This document shows, in pieces, positions 52,622-61,439 of a stretch of DNA of 64,000 nt (within the stretch, counting starts at the first letter, position 1; each line of letters opens with the position of its first letter). Where the stretch lies: contig JBGTSJ010000028.1 of NCBI GenBank assembly GCA_041940305.1, forward strand, positions 1-64,000, given 5' to 3'. The stretch is from JBGTSJ01 sp041940305. GTDB lineage: Bacteria > Planctomycetota > Planctomycetia > Planctomycetales > Planctomycetaceae. The position numbers and the translations under genes were made by a program. The notes below the pieces were generated by a model. That model searched no databases. It saw only the letters and a list, made by a program, of their open reading frames with translations, and was not told where the DNA came from.

Positions 52622-53980
52622 TCAATCCGATTCATTCGCCATCGCCGGAGCGCGCCGCAACGCGACTGCGATCAGAATCGCCCCCGCGATCGCGCTCACC
52701 AGCGATCCGGAGAGTGTTCCAATCTTCCCCGCGGCCTCGGCATCCGGGAACTGGCTCACGGGAAACGCCAGTCCGTTGATGAACAGGGCCATCGTGAAGC
52801 CGATCCCCGCCAGGCACGCCCCCCCGGACAGCAGCGGCCAGCCGACGCCGTCCGGAAGCCGCGACAGCCGCATCTTCACGGCCAGCCAGCACGCGGCGAG
52901 GATCCCCACCGGCTTGCCGATCGCCAGCCCCGCTCCCACCGCCAGCGCCACCGGGTCGCGCAGCCCGGCCGGCTCGATGGTCACGCCGGCGTTCGCCAGC
53001 GCGAATAACGGCATGATCACGAACGCCACCCAGGGGTGCAGCGCCGTTTCCAGACGTTGCAGCGGAGAGACCGCTTCGCGCGCGGCGAACTGCAGCTGGC
53101 TCAGTTCGGCGAACTGCTGCTGCTGACCCCCTTCGGCGCTGCGCAGCAGTTGCCACATCTCGTGGACCACGTCGAGAAACGCCTTCTCTCCGATCCACGC
53201 CCTGGTCGGCGTCAGCAACCCCAGCAGCACGCCCGCGACCGTGGGATGCACGCCCGACTTGTAGAACGCGTACCAGATGCCGGCGCCGATGACGACGTAG
53301 ATCCCCACCTGGCGGACGCCGATCAGATTGAAGACGTACGTTAGCGCGAATCCGCCCGCCGCGGCCGCCAGCCACGACCCGGCGATCGAGTCGCTGAACA
53401 CCAGCGCGATGATCAGCACCGCGCCCAGGTCGTCCACGATGGCGAGCGACAGCAACAGGATCCGCAACTGGAACGGCACGCGCGGACCGAACAGCGCCAG
53501 GAATCCGACGACGAACGCAATGTCGGTCGCCATCGGGATGGCCCAGCCCCGCTGCCCCGGTTCTCCCCACTGCATCACCAGATACACGAGCGCCGGCGCG
53601 ACCATTCCGCCGATCGCGGCCACCACGGGCAGCAGCGCCTTCCGCGGATCGCGCAGCTCGCCGATCGTCATCTCCCGCTTGATCTCCAGGCCGACGACGA
53701 AGAACAACAGCGCCATCAGCCCGTCGTTGATCAGCAGATGACCGACGTCGCCCGCCAGCTTCAGCGGTCCGATGGTGATCCCGAACGGCGCTTTCCAGAT
53801 CTTGGCGAAGTCCGCCGCGGCCCCCGAGTTTGCCAGCACGAGCGCCAGCACCGTGCAGGACAGCAGCACGATCCCGCTCGCCGCCTCGACATGCAGAAAC
53901 CGGCGGACCGGCGTCAGCCATCGCTGAACTCGCGCCTTCGGCAAGGCAACTCGGTTTTCGTCGCGTGGTGGAACCGCCAT
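52622..53980 (-). CDS. nhaA: Na+/H+ antiporter NhaA
   Basis: 452 residues from ATG 53980 (GGAAAG upstream), longer than E. coli NhaA (388) because of an N-terminal extension and a helical loop near residue 290-330. About twelve membrane helices are present. The ion-binding Asp pair is in LSLAIVDDLGAVLIIALVF, and family words VGLEIKREMTIGELRDPRKALLPVVAAIGGMVAPALVY, ATDIAFVVGFLALFGPRVP and MPLFALANAGV are intact. It exchanges Na+ (or Li+) for protons at the inner membrane in pH and salt homeostasis. Other in-frame sequence upstream is not needed. Confidence 0.95.
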   Translation of the reverse strand: MAVPPRDENRVALPKARVQRWLTPVRRFLHVEAASGIVLLSCTVLALVLANSGAAADFAKIWKAPFGITIGPLKLAGDVGHLLINDGLMALLFFVVGLEIKREMTIGELRDPRKALLPVVAAIGGMVAPALVYLVMQWGEPGQRGWAIPMATDIAFVVGFLALFGPRVPFQLRILLLSLAIVDDLGAVLIIALVFSDSIAGSWLAAAAGGFALTYVFNLIGVRQVGIYVVIGAGIWYAFYKSGVHPTVAGVLLGLLTPTRAWIGEKAFLDVVHEMWQLLRSAEGGQQQQFAELSQLQFAAREAVSPLQRLETALHPWVAFVIMPLFALANAGVTIEPAGLRDPVALAVGAGLAIGKPVGILAACWLAVKMRLSRLPDGVGWPLLSGGACLAGIGFTMALFINGLAFPVSQFPDAEAAGKIGTLSGSLVSAIAGAILIAVALRRAPAMANESD

Positions 53981-54143
53981 CACCAATCTTTCCGGGAGAG
54001 AAGTTGCGCACGCAACGGCGCGCATCGTCATCGTATCGGGCAATCTCCAGCCGGAGCCCTCCCGCCGGCTTCGGCTGAGCAATGTGCTCAGAGGTTAGCG
54101 GGCGGCCCACTCCGGCACAAAGGGGCAGCGGTCCAAAAAAGGA

Positions 54144-57100
54144 TCACGCTTCGCCTTCGCGGCGATCCTCTTTCGGCTTCGACGGCCGGCGGCCGGTGCG
54201 GCGGGGACGAGGGCCGTTCCGGCGGGCCGGAGACGGCGCCAGCGGCTCCTTCCAGTGCCGCAACTGCTGGCGGAAGTCGCGGATGTTGAGCAGGATCGGC
54301 GGGAACTCCAGCGGCGCCTCCGCGCCGGGGCGGCCGCCGTCGGCCGGATGCAGCACGTCCTCCACTTCCTGCTCGAGCGTCCGCAGCCACGTCGGAATGT
54401 CCACGCCGGAGCCCCACGAATCCGACAGGTACGCGTCGATCTCCTTCCGCAGCCTGCGAAACGCCGCGGACGTCTTGCGGCCCGCGCGCGCGTCCTTCAC
54501 GGCGCGCTCCACGTGAGCCAGCATGCGGTTGACGGAGAGCGGCTTGACGAACCTTTGGTTGAGATGGTCCTGGATCGTGGGCATCTGCATGCCGTACCGT
54601 TCTCGCAGCTGGGCCAGATCGCCCAAATGGCGGTCCGCCAGGTCTTCCGTCTGGACCTCAAACGTGGCCGACCAGGCGTCGGCCGCTTCTTCGCAGCCGT
54701 TCCGGGCCAGCATCTCGTGCACGACCGTCAGCGGCAGCATGTGCCACGCGTCCCGGTCGTAGTGCGCCTCCCCTCTGAGAAAATCCAGCAGGCAGTACAG
54801 CATCTCGCCGTAGTCGGACTGCGTCGTCGTGGTGTTGTAGTCGAGGAACCGGTCGAAGCGATCGACGACGATCGTGTAGATCGTTTCCAGGCACCAGATC
54901 GCGTCTTCCCGCTGTAATCGGCCGTCGCGAATGTGCTCAAGCAGCTTCAGGGAGCGCAGCGGGTCCTCGTTCTCCTCCAGGTAGTCCAGCAGCGACGCCA
55001 CCCCGTTATGCAGGATCGCCCGAATATTGCCGAGCGTCAGCTGGCTCGCATGAAACAGTTCGGCGCCGTATTCCCGGATGAACGCCGCCAGTTCGTTCCA
55101 GTCCTCCTCGCTGCGCAGCCCGTCGACGGACGACAGCCGCATCGTGTTGCTGTGCTTGAGCCACAGCTTCTGATAGGGATCGACGAGGTCGCTGACCACG
55201 TCGATTAGCTCATCCGGAGTGAACCGACCGGAACGCCACTTCTTTGCGGAGCGCAACAACGTCTCCAGTGCGCTGCGCAGCGATATCTGAAACAGCCGGT
55301 CGAATTCGGTGATCGCCTGTCCCTCGGGACGCCAGCGGCGCTCCATCCGGAAGGCGGTCTGCAATGCATGCCACCCTTCGCGGAGCAGTCCCAGCCGCGG
55401 CAGTTGACGCAGCAGCAGCCGAATCATCACCTGCACGCTCTGCGCCCGCAGCAGCGGCTCCGGCTCGCCTCCGTGATCGAACGGCACGTACAGCAGCGGC
55501 TGCTTCTCGAGCCATTTGAGGAACTGGGGAAGCTGCTGGCGGACGGCGGCCGCGTCCCGGCGGATGATGCCGGCATACAGTTCGGCCGCGGCGCGCTCTT
55601 CCTCTCCCTCATTGGCGGCCACTGCTTCCGCGGGTGGGAGACAGCCCTGCAGCAGCCGCCTCGCATTTTTGAGGCAGACGATCGTCGTGATAATCTGGTT
55701 CAGCAGGTAGTACTTCACCTGCAACTGCAGATCGTATTCCACGTTCGCGTCATGGTCGCCCGACGACGGCGGAACTTCGTGCTTCCACACGGAGTTCATC
55801 AGCCGCAGCAATCCCTGCTCCCAGTCGCTGATCTGCCGGGACCACTGCAGGACCGCCGGGGCCACACGTGCATCAGCCGCTGCGCCGTCGGATTTCTGCA
55901 GGTCCGCCGCAACCCCGCAGGCCGCCAGTTGCCACATCTGCCCGACGGCATTCAGGAACTTGAGCCGCGGCTCCATCTCGCGATTCAGGATCTCGAACTC
56001 GGTGTTCCGGAAGCCGTGCTCATCCTCCAGCGTATCCCCCCAGTGCCCGTCGTCGGTGGTGTCGCGATAGACGACGTCCTCGTACGCCGCGCTGAACAGG
56101 TTGTCTTCGTCCTCCTCGTCGCCGGATGGAAGCGATGGCGGCGCCTCTTCGGGGGGAGGACTTCCCGAGGCCCGTTGCACCGCATGCTCCAGCGTCGGGA
56201 CCGACCAGAACTCCTCCGCGTTGGCCTCCAGGTAGTCGAACATCCGCAGGACAGCCGCCGCCCGATCGCCGGAGGAAATCTCCCCTTCGGTCACCAGCCG
56301 CATCCAGCGGATCAGTAATGAGAACAGCGACTCCTCCGGACTCTCGAATCCGACGTCGTCCACCTGGCTGAGCCACTGCATGAGCAGCCCCATCGCCGCG
56401 ATATGGTCATGCTTGGAGAGCAGCGCCTCCACCACCTGCACATACGCATGCGCGCTGTCGAAGCGCTCGACGTGCTGCCGCCAGAACGAAATGTCCCCCG
56501 CGGACGAACCCGCCTGATGCCATTGCGCGAGTGCGCGCGACACGTTGAGCGCCGCTTCCCAGCTCTCGGTCCCCGGCACGTCCGGCAGATCCTCCACGAT
56601 GTCGCTGCCGAACTGGTCCCACCAGCGGGCCAGCTGCTCAAAATGATGCGACAGCCGATGCTGCAGCTCCGTCTCTCCCTGCGCCGCAGCTTCTCCAAGA
56701 GCACGCGAGAACGTGCCGAAGATCCCTTCCATCAGCTCCAGCAGCGTCTCGATGCGGTTGTCCGGTATCGCATCCTCGCGCGAGGCGAACAGCGGATACT
56801 GCCCTTGAAACCCCAGGAAGTTCCAGGGATCGACCAGCGCCCCGCATTCGATGCCCCGCCGGAGCAGGTCCTCGAACGCCAGCACATTCGCCGCCGCTTC
56901 CTGCAGCTTGCCCAGATGCAGCTGCACCCGCGCCGCGGCCATGCAGCATTGCAGTTCGCATTCAAAACGGATCGACGCGGCCGGAATCGTCGCCGCCTGT
57001 TCCCGCGCCGCGTCAGGGTATCCGATGCGGGCGTAAAGGTACGCGAGTTCGCGATGCTGCACCTGCCGCGCGCCGTAGCTGGCCAGGTACATATTCAGGT

Positions 57101-58193
57101 ACTGCCGCACATGTCCGAACGGTTGCTGCGTCCGTCCAGCCTCCTTCTGGAGCCGCCGCGCCCGGGCGCCGCTGACCTGTTCCATCAATCTCGCGTAGAA
57201 AGCATCCCGCCGCCGCGCGACAATCGGCAGCAGCGACGTCAGCGACACGGTCGAATCATGCGAATCCGGTCCGGAGCCGCTGATCGACGAGGCCATCAAC
57301 ATTGTGCCGCACAGCGCCGCGGCCGCATCGAACAACCGTTCCTCCCGGCTGCCGCTGCCCGCGCCGTCGATCCATTCCTGCAGCGCGTCCAGGATGATCT
57401 TCCGGACGACGAACCGCCGGTAGTTCCCCTTCACGTCGATCCGGTGCGGGTCCCACTCGCCGAACATGTAGTTCGTCCGCTTGTTCACCGGATGCAGATG
57501 GTCGTGAGCGCGCACGTCCACCGCGAATTCGTCCAGCTGCGACCGGCGAAAGTGCGCCTCGTCCAACAGGTCGGTCGGAGCTTCCTCAAGGAACTGCATC
57601 GTCCGCGCGATCAGGTCATGCCACGTCCCGTTGGCAGGGCCGGCCTCGGCCACGAACACAGGCAGCGGGTGAAATCGCTCGTGAGAGTAGATCTCCATCT
57701 GCCGCCCGTTCTCCAGCACGGCGACGGGCCGGTACCCCACGAAGTCATTGAGCTGCTGCACCGCCCCGGACACAACGCGCTCGCGCTCGTCCCATGGCCC
57801 CCCCTGTGCGAGCACAGATTCAAAGAACGCGCCCAGCAAGTAGGGCTGCTCAAAATCGGCCGGCTGGAGATGGAACAACAGGTCGGCGTGATGCGCCCGG
57901 TACGCCTCCGGCACGGCTTCGAGCGCCAGGCCGATCACCGCTTCGGCCTGCTGGACGTCCGAGAAGGCGGCCGACGAGCCAGCGAGGCCGGCCAGTTCGG
58001 ACCGCAGGATCGCCGCCAGTTCCTGCGATTTTTTCCCCTCCGCCGGAATCAACCACAGGCGATTCAGATGCCGCAGAAAGGTCGCGTCCCGCTTGCCGCT
58101 CGAAAAATTGATATGCCCCAGCAGTTCGCGAACGGAGTTCTTGTCATCCGCAGACAGCCTGGCGGGGCGGCCCTTCGACTTGCGTGACGCCAT
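54144..58193 (-). CDS. Very large cytoplasmic protein of unknown function (1349 residues)
   Basis: 1349 residues from ATG 58193 (AAAGGAAG upstream). No signal peptide, no clear membrane helix and no known domain is recognisable. The N-terminus is basic (ASRKSKGRPARL), and most of the rest is helical, Leu/Ala/Glu/Arg/Trp-rich, like alpha-solenoid material, with a His-rich turn at residues ~245-260 (DVRAHDHLHPVNKRTNYMFGEWDPHRID) and an acidic Glu/Asp loop near 720-740 (GDEEDEDNLF). The C-terminal ~40 residues are basic and Pro/Arg-rich, possibly nucleic-acid binding. I recall long solenoid-like hypotheticals of this kind in Planctomycetes. It is a single gene; a hairpin lies 103 bases upstream. 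Confidence 0.75.
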   Translation of the reverse strand: MASRKSKGRPARLSADDKNSVRELLGHINFSSGKRDATFLRHLNRLWLIPAEGKKSQELAAILRSELAGLAGSSAAFSDVQQAEAVIGLALEAVPEAYRAHHADLLFHLQPADFEQPYLLGAFFESVLAQGGPWDERERVVSGAVQQLNDFVGYRPVAVLENGRQMEIYSHERFHPLPVFVAEAGPANGTWHDLIARTMQFLEEAPTDLLDEAHFRRSQLDEFAVDVRAHDHLHPVNKRTNYMFGEWDPHRIDVKGNYRRFVVRKIILDALQEWIDGAGSGSREERLFDAAAALCGTMLMASSISGSGPDSHDSTVSLTSLLPIVARRRDAFYARLMEQVSGARARRLQKEAGRTQQPFGHVRQYLNMYLASYGARQVQHRELAYLYARIGYPDAAREQAATIPAASIRFECELQCCMAAARVQLHLGKLQEAAANVLAFEDLLRRGIECGALVDPWNFLGFQGQYPLFASREDAIPDNRIETLLELMEGIFGTFSRALGEAAAQGETELQHRLSHHFEQLARWWDQFGSDIVEDLPDVPGTESWEAALNVSRALAQWHQAGSSAGDISFWRQHVERFDSAHAYVQVVEALLSKHDHIAAMGLLMQWLSQVDDVGFESPEESLFSLLIRWMRLVTEGEISSGDRAAAVLRMFDYLEANAEEFWSVPTLEHAVQRASGSPPPEEAPPSLPSGDEEDEDNLFSAAYEDVVYRDTTDDGHWGDTLEDEHGFRNTEFEILNREMEPRLKFLNAVGQMWQLAACGVAADLQKSDGAAADARVAPAVLQWSRQISDWEQGLLRLMNSVWKHEVPPSSGDHDANVEYDLQLQVKYYLLNQIITTIVCLKNARRLLQGCLPPAEAVAANEGEEERAAAELYAGIIRRDAAAVRQQLPQFLKWLEKQPLLYVPFDHGGEPEPLLRAQSVQVMIRLLLRQLPRLGLLREGWHALQTAFRMERRWRPEGQAITEFDRLFQISLRSALETLLRSAKKWRSGRFTPDELIDVVSDLVDPYQKLWLKHSNTMRLSSVDGLRSEEDWNELAAFIREYGAELFHASQLTLGNIRAILHNGVASLLDYLEENEDPLRSLKLLEHIRDGRLQREDAIWCLETIYTIVVDRFDRFLDYNTTTTQSDYGEMLYCLLDFLRGEAHYDRDAWHMLPLTVVHEMLARNGCEEAADAWSATFEVQTEDLADRHLGDLAQLRERYGMQMPTIQDHLNQRFVKPLSVNRMLAHVERAVKDARAGRKTSAAFRRLRKEIDAYLSDSWGSGVDIPTWLRTLEQEVEDVLHPADGGRPGAEAPLEFPPILLNIRDFRQQLRHWKEPLAPSPARRNGPRPRRTGRRPSKPKEDRREGEA

Positions 58194-58295
58194 ATGCGTG
58201 TCCGCTTCCTTTCGTAGCAGCACTCGTTGCCGCCGGCGGCTTCCAGAGTCGTCAACATCATCCAGCGCCGGACGCCCCTCACCGATCTGAGACGT

Positions 58296-58322
58296 CAATG
58301 CGCCTTAGTCCAAGGCGCATTG
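58296..58322. other. Perfect 11-bp hairpin between two large minus-strand genes
   Basis: CAATGCGCCTT pairs exactly with AAGGCGCATTG around AGTCC. It sits ~130 bases beyond the stop of the gene at 58454 (minus-strand order) and ~100 bases before the start of the 1349-residue gene. It could be a terminator without U-tract or a leader/regulatory stem. A partial third copy (ATTGTGGCGCATGG) follows at once. Confidence 0.45.
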
Positions 58323-58453
58323 TGGCGCATGGACAACGCCTCCGTAAAGGTACCTCCGCGCCGAATTATCAAGGCGGCGAATTGCAGCGAGACACCTTAT
58401 TGACGCAACGCCAGTTCAGGCCGGCCCCGCGGCCGCAAGCCCTCCAAAACCGC

Positions 58454-60016
58454 CTAATCCCGCGGCACCGTGGACAGATCGCAGATCTCGACGGCCGTGC
58501 GTGGTTCCGTCGCCGCGCGGCGGTGAAAGCGGATCGAGACGCCATGCTCCCGATAGACCCACAGTTCCGTTACCTGGCCGCGCGACGCGAAGCGGATCAC
58601 CGAAGTCGGCCGTCCGCCCAGAGCCGCCTGCACCTGGTCGTCCGTCATGCCGCGACGAACGATGCCCCGCCGGATCGCATCCGCCGTCGGGTCAGCCGGA
58701 TCGTCGTCCGCGAGCACCCACTCGGCTCCATTGAAACGATAGCCGAGTTCGACCAGCTTTGCGCGTGCCACCTCCTGGCCCGCACGCTCCTCAAAAACCT
58801 CCCGGTACACCTCGGCCGCGGCCGCCTCGTCTCCCAGCAACTGAATATATTCCTCGGCGAGATCGAACTTGCCGTTAATGCCCCGTCCGCGGAACTTCGG
58901 CTCCATTGCGGAAAGCCACCGCCGCTTGACTTCCTCAGCCCGCGCCGCCTGATCCCGCTCCTCCAGCCGACTCGCCAGGGTCAGCAGGCTTTCGCGCGTC
59001 AGCTCGGGAACATTCTGGATCTGATAATCGATCTCACGTGCGCGGTATTCGTCGGCCAGCGAGGAGAACTCCGGCACCGTCTGCTCGATCCGACGGGCGA
59101 TCTCAAAGCCGTTCCGGCCGTCCTCGGCCGCGGACGCTTCGATCTGCTCGAGCGCCGCCTCAGCATAAAACAGGCGGTGCAGCGTGCGGCGTTGATCCTC
59201 GTCGGCCTGCTCGTAGACGCCCAGCGGGTCCTCCCCGTACAGCCGCCGCTGTTCGAGGGTGCCTTCATCGAGCGTCACCCGCACGTCGCTGTCGGGCAGA
59301 CGCTCCAGCACGTGCGTCAGGACGACGTTGTACATGTCGGGCTTACCTTGCCGCGCAATCTTCAGCTCGCGGCGGAGAGCGTCATGCACGATCCGATCGT
59401 GCAACTCGCGAGGCAGCCCCAGCCGCAGCGCCTTTTGCGCCAGCGTGAACAATGGCTCGATCGACGACGTCGGGACCTTGCGGTATTCGACAATCAACCC
59501 GGTGTGATTCAGATCGGTCGCTTCCCGCAGCAACGCTTCATCCTCGTAGAACTCTCCTCGCTCCGTCGCCCACTCTGCGAGCGCGTACCATTCCTGCGGC
59601 GAATTCGTCTCCAGCCGCGCCCGCCGGTCCCGCACCGAGTCCAGGTCGCTGGGCTGCAGCTTCAGCCGCGTCACCAGAAAGATGAGCATGCCTTCCCGCG
59701 TCTCCAGCCGGCCGGTGACCTCGACGTTCTTCGTCTTGCTGGCCGGGACGCGCACCGAGTCGTCGATTACAAAGACGAGATCGCACTTGGTCAGCAGCAG
59801 CCGCTCGTCGTTGAAGATCGACCAGCGACCTTCGACGCTCAGCGTCGTTCCCTGCAGCCGCTGCCACTTGGCACGCTCCGCCACAAACGCCTTCACCGAC
59901 GCCGGGCCGTCACCCTGAGCGGAAGCGCCGGCGGCGAGTGCCAGCAGCACAGCGGCGACGGCGCCCAGTCGGACAATCATCTGGCGTGACGGCGGCGACC
60001 ACGACATTCGGCTCAT
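58454..60016 (-). CDS. Secreted protein with helical repeats and a BamE-like C-terminus
   Basis: 520 residues; its ATG overlaps the stop of the upstream gene (ATGA), so the two are translationally coupled. A signal peptide (IVRLGAVAAVLLALAAGASAQ) is followed by a beta segment (GRWSIFNDERLLLTKCDLVFVIDDSVRV, RLETREGMLIFLVTRLKL) and about 300 residues of TPR-like helices (AEWATERGEFYEDEALLREA, YRKVPTSSIEPLFTLAQKALRLG). The last ~50 residues (RGMTDDQVQAALGGRP, then ELWVYREHGVSIRFHRRA) resemble the SmpA/BamE fold of outer-membrane assembly lipoproteins, but without a lipobox. Function is unknown; an envelope role is likely. Confidence 0.72.
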   Translation of the reverse strand: MSRMSWSPPSRQMIVRLGAVAAVLLALAAGASAQGDGPASVKAFVAERAKWQRLQGTTLSVEGRWSIFNDERLLLTKCDLVFVIDDSVRVPASKTKNVEVTGRLETREGMLIFLVTRLKLQPSDLDSVRDRRARLETNSPQEWYALAEWATERGEFYEDEALLREATDLNHTGLIVEYRKVPTSSIEPLFTLAQKALRLGLPRELHDRIVHDALRRELKIARQGKPDMYNVVLTHVLERLPDSDVRVTLDEGTLEQRRLYGEDPLGVYEQADEDQRRTLHRLFYAEAALEQIEASAAEDGRNGFEIARRIEQTVPEFSSLADEYRAREIDYQIQNVPELTRESLLTLASRLEERDQAARAEEVKRRWLSAMEPKFRGRGINGKFDLAEEYIQLLGDEAAAAEVYREVFEERAGQEVARAKLVELGYRFNGAEWVLADDDPADPTADAIRRGIVRRGMTDDQVQAALGGRPTSVIRFASRGQVTELWVYREHGVSIRFHRRAATEPRTAVEICDLSTVPRD

Positions 60017-61182
60017 CCTTCCTCCTCCTCCTCCTCGTTCAGCCCGATCGCCGCAGCCTGGCTTTTCAGGACACCGCGGACGTCACTCTCCATTTGCGCA
60101 TCGTCGAATGTGAAGCCCAATGCCTGATAATTGTCGGCGTTTGTCCACAGGAATGCGGACGAGCGCGCAAGTTGCAGGACCCAGGTCCGGCCGTCCGACG
60201 ACAACTCGCATGACTGGATCTGTCCCGCAAGCACTACCGGACGCGGCTTTCCACCCTTCACCAGCCGATCCAGTTCCGGCATCGCCACTTCGATCGAAAC
60301 GCTGCGGCTTTGCGGTCCGATGCCGAACGGAATCCGCAGCGCATACGCCCCCCCCGTCGTGGCGCGGTCCGCCGGAATCAACGCCCCTTCGACAACAATC
60401 CAGCGGTCCTGATAACGCGTCTGAAAAGTGCTCGTCCATTCCGAACCCCGGCCCGACTCGTGCGCCGCGTCAGCTTCGGACACAATGTCAAATAGAGGCA
60501 GCGGCACCAGATCGCGGATCGCCGACGTCTCCCGGTGCAACTGCCGGATCTCGCGCGCCAGCGGGTCGTCCCGACGTTCGAGCACGTCGAGCAGTGCCAC
60601 GGCCTTCGCAAACTCCGTCTGTGCCGTCACGAAGTCGCCCGCCTCCATCGCGCTGCGGGCGTTCTCATTGGCGGCGGTCAACTCGATGACGGCCTGTTCG
60701 GAACGATCCGAGAACAGCGTCACCGCCGCCGTGATGCCGCACACAATTACCATCCCCAGCACAATCAGCCGCAACGGCGTCCAGAGCGCAATGAACCCGG
60801 CCACGAACGCCGCGATGCGGCTCCCGAAGCCGAGTCCGGCGTCGGCCGCTCCGCGTCCCACCTTGGCGGACGCCTTCGCGACGTTCTCGGACGCTTTCTT
60901 GAATACGCGCTGGCCAACCGGCGTGATCGGCGGGGCGGCGGCGCTCTTCTTTTTCTTGCGCTTCTTCGGCTTGGGCGGAGGAGGCGCCGTCGGGATCGGA
61001 TAGACGTCGCGCGGCAGCACGAACAGCGATGCCCCGCAGGAGCGGCAGACGAGACGCTGCTGCTTGCGACGCCGCAGCCCCGTATGCCGGACTCCGCACT
61101 CGCACAGCGATTCGAACGGCTGTGGCTCTTCCGGCGAGTCTCCCCGCAGGGCGCCGGTCGCTTTCGACAGCCATCCGGACAT
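60013..61182 (-). CDS. Zinc-ribbon membrane protein of unknown function
   Basis: 389 residues. The N-terminus has a zinc ribbon (CECGVRHTG and LVCRSCG, about residues 27-50), then a Pro/Lys-rich linker (PPPPKPKKRKKKKS) and one transmembrane helix (LRLIVLGMVIVCGITAAVTLF, about 133-155). The periplasmic part has a helical pair typical of TPR-like stalks and a beta domain (SVSIEVAMPELDRL, VLAGQIQSCELSSDGRTWVLQL), ending in a run of six Glu. Cytoplasmic zinc ribbon plus periplasmic domain is a common planctomycete architecture. It is the first gene of a coupled pair with the secreted protein downstream. The gap 61183-61439 holds nothing supportable. Confidence 0.72.
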   Translation of the reverse strand: MSGWLSKATGALRGDSPEEPQPFESLCECGVRHTGLRRRKQQRLVCRSCGASLFVLPRDVYPIPTAPPPPKPKKRKKKKSAAAPPITPVGQRVFKKASENVAKASAKVGRGAADAGLGFGSRIAAFVAGFIALWTPLRLIVLGMVIVCGITAAVTLFSDRSEQAVIELTAANENARSAMEAGDFVTAQTEFAKAVALLDVLERRDDPLAREIRQLHRETSAIRDLVPLPLFDIVSEADAAHESGRGSEWTSTFQTRYQDRWIVVEGALIPADRATTGGAYALRIPFGIGPQSRSVSIEVAMPELDRLVKGGKPRPVVLAGQIQSCELSSDGRTWVLQLARSSAFLWTNADNYQALGFTFDDAQMESDVRGVLKSQAAAIGLNEEEEEEG

Positions 61183-61439
61183 GCATCAGCCTGTTCGGGG
61201 TCCCGGTCGGATCTTCAGCGAAGGGTCGTGAGTCCTCCGATTATCCGGCCGAATGAGAAGCGGGTCAACGGCGTCTGAGCCGGATCGGAGGCGCTGTACG
61301 CAGGAGCCGATTCCGTGATCGCTGGTGAGCCGATCCCGGGTGGCGCGCCCGGGTGAACGGAATGGACGCCCTACACGTGCCCGCGCCCGCCCGGAACTCG
61401 ATCTCCGCGCGCCACCGGCCTCGCGATGAACTCGCTGTT

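Noticed and set aside
52632..54110. 492-codon minus-strand frame overlapping nhaA in another frame
   Set aside because: nhaA has all transport motifs in its own frame; the other frame gives an Arg/Gly/Ala-rich product typical of shadow frames.
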